Positions 17,928-26,135 of a stretch of 50,205 nt of DNA are shown one piece after another. Within the stretch, counting starts at the first letter, position 1. Each line of letters opens with the position of its first letter. A program made the translations under genes and the position numbers. The DNA comes from Lachnospiraceae bacterium (GTDB lineage Bacteria > Bacillota > Clostridia > Lachnospirales > Lachnospiraceae): the NCBI GenBank assembly GCA_017539565.1, contig JAFYCS010000020.1, positions 1 through 50,205 of the forward strand, written 5' to 3'. A model generated the notes under the pieces. That model was not told the DNA's origin, searched no databases, and saw only the letters and a list, made by a program, of their open reading frames with translations.

Positions 17928-19052
17928 ATGACTAAGAACAGTAATTATATTTCGGCAAAAGAATCCAGGGAGATCTCCAGAAAGAACAGGAAGATCACTT
18001 CCGAGATAGAAAAAAAGAGAAACCGCAGGCATATTCCCGAATCCGAGTATGTTACGAAGATGAGGGATGAAAAGAACTGCGTTGAATTTGATAATGTACA
18101 GACCTATTTCTTTACGGATATAGGAACGGTAAAAGCCGTAGACGGTGTAAGTTTCGATGTGCCCCTGGGAAAGACGGTGGGTATAGTCGGTGAATCCGGC
18201 TGCGGAAAGTCCGTTACCAGTCTGTCGCTGATGCAGCTGGTACAGCGGCCTTCGGGACAGACTGTGGGGGGCGAGATACGTTTCAATACCGGGGATAAAG
18301 CCATTAATGTGGCAGCAGCTCCGGCTGATGTGATGAGAAGCCTGCGCGGAAACCAGATGGCCATGATATTCCAGGAGCCCATGACATCTTTAAATCCTGT
18401 ATTCCGTGTAGGTGATCAGGTTGATGAGGTAATAGCGCTCCATAATCCTTCGATGACAAAGGAGGATGTGAAGGCCAGGACCATGGAAATGCTGTCCATG
18501 GTGGGCATAGCAAATAAAGAGGGTGTGTATTCCATGTACCCCCATGAGCTCTCCGGAGGTATGAGACAGAGGATCATGATAGCTATGTCTCTTTCCTGCG
18601 ATCCCAGACTGATAATAGCTGACGAGCCCACTACAGCGCTGGATGTTACGATCCAGGCGCAGATCCTGGATCTCCTGCGCAACTTAAAGGAGAGGATAGG
18701 TTCCTCCATAATGCTCATCACCCACGATCTGGGGGTTGTGGCGGAGATGGCGGATTACGTGGTGGTAATGTATGCAGGCAGGGTAGTGGAACAGGGCAGC
18801 GCCTCTGAGATATTCCATGATCCCAGACATCCGTATACCATAGGGCTTATGAACTCGAAGCCTGTCGTTGGCAAGCGTGTCGACAGATTATACAGCATCC
18901 CGGGCAATGTACCGAATCCCGTGGATATGCCCGATTACTGCTATTTCCGTGACAGATGCGAGATGTGCGTTAAGGGCTGTGAGGGTGAATACCCCGGAAT
19001 ATACGAGGTCAGTCCCACACACAAGGTAAGCTGCTACAGAAGGGAAAAATAA
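17928..19052 (+). CDS. Peptide ABC transporter ATPase, DppD/OppD type
   Basis: The 374-residue ATPase has a basic N-terminal extension of about 45 residues before the ABC fold, Walker A GESGCGKS (Lys94), signature LSGGMRQR, and Walker B LIIADEPTTALD. The C-terminus is the oligopeptide-transporter domain with a Cys cluster (CYFRDRCEMCVKGC). In some DppD-type proteins this cluster binds an iron-sulfur centre; that is known of the family and not shown here. It pairs with the next gene product to power the permease. Confidence 0.96.
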   Translation: MTKNSNYISAKESREISRKNRKITSEIEKKRNRRHIPESEYVTKMRDEKNCVEFDNVQTYFFTDIGTVKAVDGVSFDVPLGKTVGIVGESGCGKSVTSLSLMQLVQRPSGQTVGGEIRFNTGDKAINVAAAPADVMRSLRGNQMAMIFQEPMTSLNPVFRVGDQVDEVIALHNPSMTKEDVKARTMEMLSMVGIANKEGVYSMYPHELSGGMRQRIMIAMSLSCDPRLIIADEPTTALDVTIQAQILDLLRNLKERIGSSIMLITHDLGVVAEMADYVVVMYAGRVVEQGSASEIFHDPRHPYTIGLMNSKPVVGKRVDRLYSIPGNVPNPVDMPDYCYFRDRCEMCVKGCEGEYPGIYEVSPTHKVSCYRREK

Positions 19053-19054
19053 AC

Positions 19055-20026
19055 ATGAGTGATAACATCTTAGAGGTATCTCATCTTAAAAAATATTTTC
19101 CGATAAAGGGCGGATTCTTCGGCGGGGTTACCGGACAGGTAAAAGCCGTGGATGACGTGAGTTTCTCAATAAAGAGGGGCACCACCATGGGACTGGTGGG
19201 AGAATCCGGCTGCGGCAAGTCCACTACCGGACGCACCATACTGCGCCTCCTGGAAAAGACGGAAGGAGAGATCCTGTTTAACGGTGAGGATATATCCGCA
19301 AAGGATAAAAAAGAGCTCCGTGAGCTGCGTACAAAGATGCAGATCATTTTCCAGGATCCCTATTCTTCTTTATCACCCAGGCTTCCTGTCGGAGAGATAA
19401 TCGGCGAGGCAGTACGGGAACACGGTATTGTAAAGCCGGAAGAGTATCAGGATTATATCACAGGTGTTATGAAGGACTGCGGACTGCAGCCCTATCATAA
19501 AGACCGTTATCCCCATGAGTTTTCCGGCGGCCAGAGGCAGAGGATATGTATCGCCAGGGCGCTGGCGCTCAATCCGGAATTTGTTGTATGCGATGAGCCT
19601 GTATCGGCTCTGGATGTTTCCATACAGGCGCAGATAATCAACCTGCTCTGGGATCTGCAGGAGAAGAGAGGACTTACCTATCTCTTTATCTCTCATGATC
19701 TTTCGGTGGTTGAGCATATCTCCGATACCATAGGCGTTATGTATCTGGGGAGCATGGTAGAAACGGGAAAGGCAGACGATGTGTTTGCCGAGCCCCTGCA
19801 TCCTTATACCAAGGCGCTGTTTTCTGCCATACCCATGCCCGATCCGGATTACAAAAAGGAGAGGATCATACTCGAAGGTGATATACCCTCACCTGCAAAT
19901 CCTCCCAAGGGCTGCAAGTTCCATACACGCTGCAAATACTGTACGCAGAGGTGCAAAGAAGAGGTTCCCCGCAGCATAGATGTAGGCGGCGGCCATACGG
20001 TATGCTGCCATCTGCACGATAAGTAA
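19055..20026 (+). CDS. Peptide ABC transporter ATPase, DppF/OppF type
   Basis: The 323-residue partner ATPase has Walker A GESGCGKST (Lys55), signature FSGGQRQRICIARAL, Walker B FVVCDEPVSALDV and the switch His in ISHDLSVV. The C-terminal CKFHTRCKYCTQRC cluster is the oligopeptide-transporter signature. It begins two bases after the DppD stop, and its stop TAA directly abuts the ATG of the next gene, so the three are translated together. Confidence 0.96.
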   Translation: MSDNILEVSHLKKYFPIKGGFFGGVTGQVKAVDDVSFSIKRGTTMGLVGESGCGKSTTGRTILRLLEKTEGEILFNGEDISAKDKKELRELRTKMQIIFQDPYSSLSPRLPVGEIIGEAVREHGIVKPEEYQDYITGVMKDCGLQPYHKDRYPHEFSGGQRQRICIARALALNPEFVVCDEPVSALDVSIQAQIINLLWDLQEKRGLTYLFISHDLSVVEHISDTIGVMYLGSMVETGKADDVFAEPLHPYTKALFSAIPMPDPDYKKERIILEGDIPSPANPPKGCKFHTRCKYCTQRCKEEVPRSIDVGGGHTVCCHLHDK

Positions 20027-20584
20027 ATGCTGTTCAACAATCCTTATAAAAAAGACTACGATCACCGGCCGGAGAGGGATGCGAAGGGAAGGTTTAAGGA
20101 TGTATTCTTCTACACCGGTGAATATCATGAGCTGAAGTTTGACCTTAAGACAAAAAAGAAGATACAGGGTATCTGTCTTATCTTCGGTCTGCTTATGCTG
20201 GCGGCCCTGATAGTACCCGGGCTTTTGAACCAGCCTTCTTCAAGATCGATAATGGTATGTCTGCCTTATGTTTTAATGTTCCTGCCGCTGATATTCTTTT
20301 TCTTCGGCGTTTTTTCCTTTTTCCAGGCATCCCTTTTGCTCACCAGGGAAAGATTTGACAAGAGCGTGCTCAGGATGAAGCATTCTGCTATAGCTGTTAT
20401 AGTCCTGGCGGTAATCTCCGTAATATGCGGTATCGTCTGGTTTGTCATGAACAAAGGCGGGGAGGCGCCTCTTAAGGAGCTGGCATATCTTTTGAGCCAC
20501 ATTCCCCTGACGGTGCTGGCAGTGATATTCGGGAGATATTACGATAAAGCATTCTTCCCAAAGGAAGATTTTGTGAAAAAATAG
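20027..20584 (+). CDS. Small membrane protein at the end of the peptide-transporter operon, function unknown
   Basis: The 185-residue product has four hydrophobic segments, roughly residues 45-65, 72-105, 120-142 and 155-175. A charged N-terminal cytoplasmic stretch contains the sequence FFYTGEYHELKF. I do not recognise a family. Its ATG touches the dppF-type stop codon, so it is translationally coupled to the transporter and may be an accessory subunit, but nothing in its own sequence shows this. The frame has codon use like its neighbours, so it is a real gene. Confidence 0.85.
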   Translation: MLFNNPYKKDYDHRPERDAKGRFKDVFFYTGEYHELKFDLKTKKKIQGICLIFGLLMLAALIVPGLLNQPSSRSIMVCLPYVLMFLPLIFFFFGVFSFFQASLLLTRERFDKSVLRMKHSAIAVIVLAVISVICGIVWFVMNKGGEAPLKELAYLLSHIPLTVLAVIFGRYYDKAFFPKEDFVKK

Positions 20585-20656
20585 TCTTTCCAAAAAAGCC
20601 GATTTGCCTTATAATCTTATTTCGGACGTTTTTACCATTTCGCTTTTTCGGAAAGG
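20585..20656 (+). promoter_or_regulatory. Inverted repeat spanning the mbl promoter and ribosome binding site
   Basis: CTTTCCAAAAAAG (20586-20598) pairs with CTTTTTCGGAAAG (20643-20655) with a single mismatch. The right arm covers most of the mbl Shine-Dalgarno and the left arm covers the -35 region. Only transcripts arriving from upstream would contain both arms. Confidence 0.45.
20588..20615 (+). promoter_or_regulatory. Probable sigma-A promoter of mbl
   Basis: TATAAT at 20610-20615 is preceded 16 bases upstream by a weak -35 TTTCCA (20588-20593). The expected start near 20622 gives a leader of about 45 bases with GAAAGGGG (20651-20658) eight bases before the ATG at 20667. Confidence 0.6.
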
Positions 20657-20666
20657 GGTTTTATAT

Positions 20667-21668
20667 ATGGCAGGCACTGACATCGGTATAGATCTGGGGA
20701 CAGCCAGCATACTGGTTTATATAAAAGGCAAGGGAGTCGTGTTGAAGGAGCCCTCTGTGGTGGCCTTTGACCGTGATGATAATAAGATCAAGGCAATAGG
20801 TGAGGATGCAAGGCTTATGATAGGCCGTACACCCGGCAATATAGTCGTAGTGCGCCCTCTCCGTCAGGGGGTTATCTCCAATTATACCGTAACCGAGCAG
20901 ATGATGAAGCATTTCCTGGATAAGGCTCTGGGAAAGAGGAGTCTGCGTTTTAAGAAGCCCAGGGTGGCAGTCTGCGTGCCCAGCGGCGTTACCGAGGTTG
21001 AGAAGAAAGCTGTTGAGGATGCTACTTACCAGGCAGGTGCGGGCAAGGTGGCCATAATCGAGGAGCCTATCGCTGCTGCCATAGGTGCAGGTATAGATAT
21101 AGCAAAGCCCCAGGGCAACATGATCGTGGATATCGGCGGCGGTACAACTGACGTAGCCGTGATCTCTTTAGGTGGTACAGTAGAAAGCGCATCCATCAAG
21201 ATCGCGGGTGATGATTTTGATGAAGCTATCGTACGATACATGAGAAAGAAGTACAATCTGCTGGTCGGTGACCGTACCGCAGAGGATATAAAGATCAACA
21301 TAGGTACCGCATATAAGCGTGAGGAAGTCGATTACATGGACGTAAGAGGCCGTAACCTGGTATCGGGTCTGCCCGAGACCGTGCGTGTTTCTTCGGATGA
21401 GACTACGGAGGCCTTAAGGGAGACCACATCCCAGATCCTGGATACCATCTGTGCCGTGCTGGAGAAGACTCCCCCGGAGCTTGCGGGAGATATCGTGGAC
21501 AGGGGAATAGTGCTTACGGGAGGCGGCGCAATGCTGCGCGGTCTTGAGGAGCTTATCGAGGAGCGTACCCACATCAATACGATGACGGCCGACGAGCCTA
21601 TGACCTGCGTAGCTATAGGGACAGGCAAGTATATAGAGTTCCTGGCAGGATATAACGACGAAGCATAA
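20667..21668 (+). CDS. mbl: MreB-family rod-shape-determining actin homologue (Mbl-like)
   Basis: The 333-residue product is an actin-like ATPase that assembles under the membrane and guides lateral wall synthesis. Nucleotide-binding motifs are GIDLGTAS at the N-terminus and DIGGGTTDVAVISLGG in the middle, plus GGGAMLRGLEELI near the end. The ATG at 20667 is eight bases from GAAAGGGG; the in-frame extension upstream covers the promoter and is rejected. Length and the N-terminal KGKGVVLKEPSVVAF segment fit Mbl/MreB. Placement before two FlgG-like genes matches the Bacillus order mbl-flhO-flhP, which is why Mbl is chosen over MreB or MreBH. Confidence 0.93.
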   Translation: MAGTDIGIDLGTASILVYIKGKGVVLKEPSVVAFDRDDNKIKAIGEDARLMIGRTPGNIVVVRPLRQGVISNYTVTEQMMKHFLDKALGKRSLRFKKPRVAVCVPSGVTEVEKKAVEDATYQAGAGKVAIIEEPIAAAIGAGIDIAKPQGNMIVDIGGGTTDVAVISLGGTVESASIKIAGDDFDEAIVRYMRKKYNLLVGDRTAEDIKINIGTAYKREEVDYMDVRGRNLVSGLPETVRVSSDETTEALRETTSQILDTICAVLEKTPPELAGDIVDRGIVLTGGGAMLRGLEELIEERTHINTMTADEPMTCVAIGTGKYIEFLAGYNDEA

Positions 21669-21693
21669 AGTTTCTGCGGGAGCTGTCCGATAT
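21666..21693 (+). promoter_or_regulatory. Sigma-28 (SigD/FliA) promoter of the flagellar rod/hook genes
   Basis: TAAAGTTT at 21666-21673 matches the sigma-28 -35 element exactly. TCCGATAT at 21686-21693 follows after 12 bases, close to the consensus GCCGATAA/T. The -35 overlaps the TAA stop of mbl. The overlapping TATAAT (21691-21696) could also serve sigma-A, but no -35 for it is visible. Confidence 0.8.
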
Positions 21694-21763
21694 AATACTT
21701 AGCACGGAAGGAGCGCTTTGGGCACGGAGGCCTGAGATCAAGCAGTAATACGGAGGACGATCC

Positions 21764-22552
21764 ATGCTGAAAGGGCTTTATGTTGCATATACAGGCATGC
21801 TCCAGGAGCAGAAGCGAATGGACAATCTGGCCAACAATCTGGCCAATGCCGATACTACGGGTTTTAAGAAAGAAGGGCTTTCCAGCCAGTCTTTTGACAC
21901 TGTTCTGGTGGATAAGATCAAAGACGGATCTGAAGGATACCAATACGCAAGAAGAATAGGGCACGCCAATCCGGGCGTCAAGATAGGCGAGAGTTACGTG
22001 GACTGGTCCGAAGGATCATTCCAGGTGACGGATGTTCCGATGGATATGGCTATAGGCGGTAAGGGTTTCTTTACCATAGAGTTTACCAATAAAAACGGGG
22101 AAACTTCCACTATGTATACCCGCGACGGCAATTTTCAGCTCACCACCGACGGCTACCTTGTGACCACAGACGGTGACTATGTCCTGGGAAGGACCGGTAA
22201 CGGTAATAAGAGGATACAGCTCGATCCCACAAAGGATGTTACGGTGAACGAGCAGGGCTATATATATCAGGAAGGCAAGACGGCAGCACAGCTGGCGATC
22301 ACCGATTTTCAGGATTATAATTACCTTGAGCACTACGGAGAGAATTTTTATTACCCTGTGGACGGAGCTACGGAGATCGATGCCACAGGAAGCATATTCC
22401 AGGGATACTTAGAGACCAGCAATGTCAGCGTGGTCAGGGAAATGGTAGAGATGATAAGCGTTTCCCGCCAGTACGAAGCCAATCAGAAGGTGATACAGAC
22501 TTATGACACATCCCTGCAGACTGCCACACAGCTTGGCCGTCTTAACGGGTAA
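21764..22552 (+). CDS. flhO: Flagellar hook-basal body protein, FlhO/FlgF-like
   Basis: This 262-residue secreted axial protein belongs to the FlgG/FlgF family that builds the rod. The N-terminal MLKGLYVAYTGM...LANNLANADTTGFKK is the conserved rod-protein motif. The C-terminus (TSNVSVVREMVEMISVSRQY...) carries the matching helix. It is exported by the flagellar type III apparatus and so lacks a Sec signal. Ribosome binding site CGGAGGA precedes the ATG. It is the first of two FlgG-like genes after mbl, as in Bacillus flhO-flhP, behind a sigma-28 promoter. Confidence 0.92.
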   Translation: MLKGLYVAYTGMLQEQKRMDNLANNLANADTTGFKKEGLSSQSFDTVLVDKIKDGSEGYQYARRIGHANPGVKIGESYVDWSEGSFQVTDVPMDMAIGGKGFFTIEFTNKNGETSTMYTRDGNFQLTTDGYLVTTDGDYVLGRTGNGNKRIQLDPTKDVTVNEQGYIYQEGKTAAQLAITDFQDYNYLEHYGENFYYPVDGATEIDATGSIFQGYLETSNVSVVREMVEMISVSRQYEANQKVIQTYDTSLQTATQLGRLNG

Positions 22553-22562
22553 GCGGAATTAA

Positions 22563-22593
22563 GTGTCATCCTGAGCGAAGCGAAGGATCTTAC
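22563..22593 (+). repeat. Short interspersed repeat between the two rod-protein genes
   Basis: GTGTCATCCTGAGC followed by GAAGCGAAGGATCTTACC. The unit can fold, since ATCCT pairs with AGGAT and GCGAAGC forms a stable mini-hairpin. The first 14 bases recur exactly at 45656-45669. It sits 25 bases before the next ATG. Confidence 0.75.
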
Positions 22594-22617
22594 CGAAAAT
22601 AGCAGGAGGTAAAAAAT

Positions 22618-23433
22618 ATGGTACGTTCATTATGGTCAGGTGCAACCGGAATGCTCGCACAGCAGACAGCTGTCGACGTTATCTCAAATAATATCGCCAA
22701 TGTAAATACGGCGGGTTTCAAGACCAGCCAGATGGAGTTTAAGTCCCTGCTCTATCAGGAACTGCAGGCAAAGACTACATCTGCCAACGGGGAGACCAAG
22801 CCCATAGATTCACAGGTTGGTCTGGGTGTGCGTAATTCATCCATTACCACCATATTTACCCAGGGTGCTTTCCTGGAGGCGGGAAGTGATACCGCATTTG
22901 CAATAGGCGGTGAAGGACTCTTCGGAGTGAAGTTAAGGGATGGCTCTGTCGGCTATACCCGTAACGGTGATTTTCATTTCGGTATAACCACCCAGGGACT
23001 TGAGCTTACCGATTCCAACGGTAATGCAGTACTGGATACCAAAGGAAATCCCATAAGACTGAACGGGGATTATACCACCAGCAAGGTGTCCATATCCGGT
23101 AACGGGGAACTCTTTTATCCCGATGCCAATGGCCAGCCCCAGACACTGAACGTAAGGATAGGTCTGTGGCAGTTTAACAATCCTGCCGGTCTTGAAAAGA
23201 TGGACAGCTCTCTTTATAAGGAGACCGCAGCCAGCGGAAAACCCCTTAATGAGGCTGAAAACAATACCATCAGTAAGAGTAAAGTGGTGCAGGGATATCT
23301 GGAAGGATCAAATGTACAGCTGGCCGATGAGATGGTAAACCTTATCATCGCCCAGAGAGCATACGAGGCTAACAGCCGCGTTATCACCACTTCCGACACG
23401 ATGATGCAGCAGGCAAACCAACTGAAACAATAA
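22618..23433 (+). CDS. flhP: Flagellar hook-basal body protein, FlhP/FlgG-like
   Basis: The 271-residue axial protein has the N-terminal MVRSLWSGATGMLAQQ and SNNIANVNTAGFKTS motif and the C-terminal EGSNVQLADEMVNLIIAQRA motif that is diagnostic of FlgG-type distal rod proteins. AGGAGG lies eight bases upstream of the ATG. It follows flhO and precedes a FlgJ-like gene, so the three encode rod components or their assembly factor. Naming as FlhP rather than FlgG rests on the mbl-flhO-flhP order. Confidence 0.93.
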   Translation: MVRSLWSGATGMLAQQTAVDVISNNIANVNTAGFKTSQMEFKSLLYQELQAKTTSANGETKPIDSQVGLGVRNSSITTIFTQGAFLEAGSDTAFAIGGEGLFGVKLRDGSVGYTRNGDFHFGITTQGLELTDSNGNAVLDTKGNPIRLNGDYTTSKVSISGNGELFYPDANGQPQTLNVRIGLWQFNNPAGLEKMDSSLYKETAASGKPLNEAENNTISKSKVVQGYLEGSNVQLADEMVNLIIAQRAYEANSRVITTSDTMMQQANQLKQ

Positions 23434-23451
23434 AGTCACTAGGAGGGGCCC

Positions 23452-23850
23452 ATGGATATAACAAACATTTCCGCCATGACCGATTATGCCTCATCCCTGG
23501 CATCTGCGCAAAACACTGACAAACTCAAGTCAAATGCAAAGTCTGCGCAGACCGATGATGAGATGCTCAACGCCTGTAAGGAGTTTGAAACTTATCTCTG
23601 GGAGCAGGTAATAAAATCCATGAAGAAATCCGCCGAGGTGTTTTCGGACGGGGAAGAGGACCAGACCGTAGGATATTTTATGGATACGGCCATTACCGAA
23701 ACGGCAAGGCAGATGACAGAGCAGACCATGGGCAGCAACAGCCTGGCCATGCAGATGTATGAGCAGATGAAAAGGAATGCCGGCGGTCTCACACTGGAAG
23801 AGATAGAAGCAAAACAGGCAGCCTCCGGAGTGGTGGAGAACAAGGAATAG
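23452..23850 (+). CDS. FlgJ-type flagellar rod-binding protein without muramidase domain
   Basis: The 132-residue product matches the N-terminal rod-binding domain of FlgJ: ACKEFETYLWEQVIKSMKK near residue 42 and the QMTEQTMGSNSLAMQMYEQM helix near the end. The muramidase domain found in proteobacterial FlgJ is absent, which is common in Firmicutes where a separate hydrolase opens the wall. AGGAGG precedes the ATG. It closes the flagellar part of the operon. Confidence 0.9.
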   Translation: MDITNISAMTDYASSLASAQNTDKLKSNAKSAQTDDEMLNACKEFETYLWEQVIKSMKKSAEVFSDGEEDQTVGYFMDTAITETARQMTEQTMGSNSLAMQMYEQMKRNAGGLTLEEIEAKQAASGVVENKE

Positions 23851-23877
23851 AAAATAATAAAGGGAGAATCATAAGCA

Positions 23878-23908
23878 GCCCTCTTTACTGAGTGAAGAGG
23901 GCGCTTTT
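23878..23908 (+). terminator. Terminator-like hairpin between the FlgJ-like gene and recD2
   Basis: GCCCTCTT (23878-23885) pairs with AAGAGGGC (23895-23902) around a 9-base loop, followed by GCTTTT. It lies only eight bases before the likely recD2 ATG. Its 3' arm contains the only Shine-Dalgarno-like sequence there, so it may be an attenuator as well as a terminator. Confidence 0.75.
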
Positions 23909-23915
23909 AGTATTT

Positions 23916-26135
23916 ATGGAAGAACTCAAAGGTTATATCGACCATATCACATATCAGACAGAAGACGGCTATACCGTAATGACTGTGGCATCCGCGGACG
24001 GCAGTAATACCGCAGTGGGCTATGCCAGGGATTACGGTACAGGCGAGACCGTGGTCCTTGAAGGGGACTGGGTAGAACACAGTATTTACGGAAAGCAGTT
24101 TAAATTTACTGCGATACGTGCGGTCCCGCCTTCGGACAGGATATCCATGATCAGGTATCTGGGTTCGGGTGCGGTCAAAGGCATAGGTGAGAAGATGGCC
24201 GTCCGTATAGTGGACAGGTTCGGGGATGATACTTTCAGGATCATGGAGGAGGAGCCTGAACGCCTTGCGGAGATAAAGGGTATCTCAGTCAGGATGGCCC
24301 AGGAGCTGGCAGGCCAGCTGGCAGGCAAGAGGGACCGCCGTAATGCGTTTGTATGGCTGCAGCAGTTCGGTATAAGCCTGACTATAGCCGACCGCATATA
24401 CGAGATATACGGAAACGACCTGTATAATGTAATTAAGAACAATCCCTATAAGCTGGCAGAGGATGTGCCGGCTGTGGGCTTTAAGAAGGCCGATGCCATA
24501 GCGGTAAAGGCCGGTATAAGCATGGATTCTGAATACCGCATCTGCAGTGCCGTGATCTATGAGCTGGGAGCGTTGTCATCGGAGGGACATTGTTTTTATC
24601 CCATGGACGGACTGTGCACCCGCCTGGCACAGATGCTGGCACTGGATGAGGATCTGATAAGGCAGCAGCTGCCCCCTATGGCCGCAGATCACAGGATCGA
24701 GCTTAAATACGGACCGGAAGGGGCAAGGGTGTATTCGGCCGGTTTTTACAGGGCGGAGAAATATTGTGCGGACAGGCTCATCGGGCTCAGGGATTCCTTC
24801 GGCGGAGGTGATCCCGGGAATGATGACTGGATCCCTGCGCTGGAAAAGGACCTGGGACTGGAGCTGGATAAACTGCAGTCGGAGGCTGTTAGTTTAAGTG
24901 ACAGGAGCGGGGTACTGATACTTTCCGGCGGCCCGGGTACCGGGAAGACCACCACCATCAATGCTATCATAAGGCGCCTTGAGGATCAGGACCTGACTTT
25001 TCTGCTGGCGGCACCCACAGGCAGGGCTGCCAAGCGCATGTATGAGGCGACGGGGCATGAGGCAAAGACCATACACCGCCTGCTCGAGATGGGCGCATCG
25101 GGCGATGATATGTTCTATGAGCGGAACGAAGATGAGCCGCTTGAGGCTGACTGTGTCATCATAGATGAGATGAGTATGGTGGACATATGGCTGTTAAAGG
25201 CTTTGCTGGCGGCCATATCCCCCGGCTGCAGGCTGATAATGGTGGGAGATGTGGACCAGCTACCCAGCGTGGGGCCGGGACAGGTATTAAGGGACATAAT
25301 GGACAGCGGGGAATTCTCCGTAGTGCGTCTTCAGCGTATATTCAGGCAGTCGGGAGACAGTCATATCGTGGAGAATGCCCATAAGATAAACCGCGGAGAA
25401 CACATAGACCTGGCTAATAAGTATGAAGACTTCTTCCTGCTGGAAAAGGACAGGGCGGAAGTGATACAGGAGTATCTGGTCAGGCTGATATCGGATGTAT
25501 TGCCCAGGAAACTGGGGGTGACAGCAGGTGAGATCCAGGTCATGACGCCCATGCGTAAGGGCGTGCTGGGGGTGGAAGGTTTAAATGCGATGCTGCAGGA
25601 GAGGCTTAATCCCGCAGGTGACGAAAAGGCGGAAGTAAGCTACGGTGACCGTGTCTTCCGGTGCGGTGACAAGGTCATGCAGATCCGTAATGACTACCAG
25701 CTGGAGTGGGAGATCACCGGGGATCATAATATAGTGTTAATGAGCGGTATGGGTGTCTTCAACGGAGACGTGGGAGTGATCAGACAGATCAACTCATACC
25801 TTAAGCTGGCGGAAGTGGTTTTTGATGACGGCAGGACCGTATATTATCCTTTTGGGCAGCTGGATGAGCTGGAGCTGGCATACGCGGTTACCATACATAA
25901 ATCCCAGGGCAGCGAATATCCCCTGGTGATACTGCCCATATTATCCGGGCCGGAGATGCTTTTGTCGCGCAATCTCCTGTATACAGCCGTTACCAGGGCT
26001 AAGCGCTGTGTCATCATGATAGGAAGCGGGGACCGTATACAGCAGATGATAGACAACGATCATGTCCAGCACAGGTATACTTCGTTATGCGAGCGCATAA
26101 AAGAGGCTGCAGGGGGGATGGCGGATGGTGTTTAA
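23916..26135 (+). CDS. recD2: RecD-like ATP-dependent DNA helicase (RecD2)
   Basis: The 739-residue superfamily 1B helicase of the stand-alone RecD2 type moves 5'-3' on DNA and acts in repair. An N-terminal OB-like part and helix-hairpin-helix region (GIGEKMAVRIVDRFGDDT) precede Walker A GGPGTGKTTT (Lys344) and Walker B VIIDEMSMVD. The C-terminal motif VTIHKSQGSEYPLVILP and TAVTRAK complete the helicase core. No recB or recC lies nearby, consistent with RecD2. The ATG at 23916 fits the family N-terminus; an in-frame GTG at 23892 lies inside a hairpin. Neither has a well-placed ribosome binding site, so the start is uncertain. Confidence 0.94.
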   Translation: MEELKGYIDHITYQTEDGYTVMTVASADGSNTAVGYARDYGTGETVVLEGDWVEHSIYGKQFKFTAIRAVPPSDRISMIRYLGSGAVKGIGEKMAVRIVDRFGDDTFRIMEEEPERLAEIKGISVRMAQELAGQLAGKRDRRNAFVWLQQFGISLTIADRIYEIYGNDLYNVIKNNPYKLAEDVPAVGFKKADAIAVKAGISMDSEYRICSAVIYELGALSSEGHCFYPMDGLCTRLAQMLALDEDLIRQQLPPMAADHRIELKYGPEGARVYSAGFYRAEKYCADRLIGLRDSFGGGDPGNDDWIPALEKDLGLELDKLQSEAVSLSDRSGVLILSGGPGTGKTTTINAIIRRLEDQDLTFLLAAPTGRAAKRMYEATGHEAKTIHRLLEMGASGDDMFYERNEDEPLEADCVIIDEMSMVDIWLLKALLAAISPGCRLIMVGDVDQLPSVGPGQVLRDIMDSGEFSVVRLQRIFRQSGDSHIVENAHKINRGEHIDLANKYEDFFLLEKDRAEVIQEYLVRLISDVLPRKLGVTAGEIQVMTPMRKGVLGVEGLNAMLQERLNPAGDEKAEVSYGDRVFRCGDKVMQIRNDYQLEWEITGDHNIVLMSGMGVFNGDVGVIRQINSYLKLAEVVFDDGRTVYYPFGQLDELELAYAVTIHKSQGSEYPLVILPILSGPEMLLSRNLLYTAVTRAKRCVIMIGSGDRIQQMIDNDHVQHRYTSLCERIKEAAGGMADGV

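Noticed and set aside
20604-20666. N-terminal extension of the Mbl-like protein
   Set aside because: The extension covers the -10 element and leader; family alignment begins at MAGTDIGIDLG.
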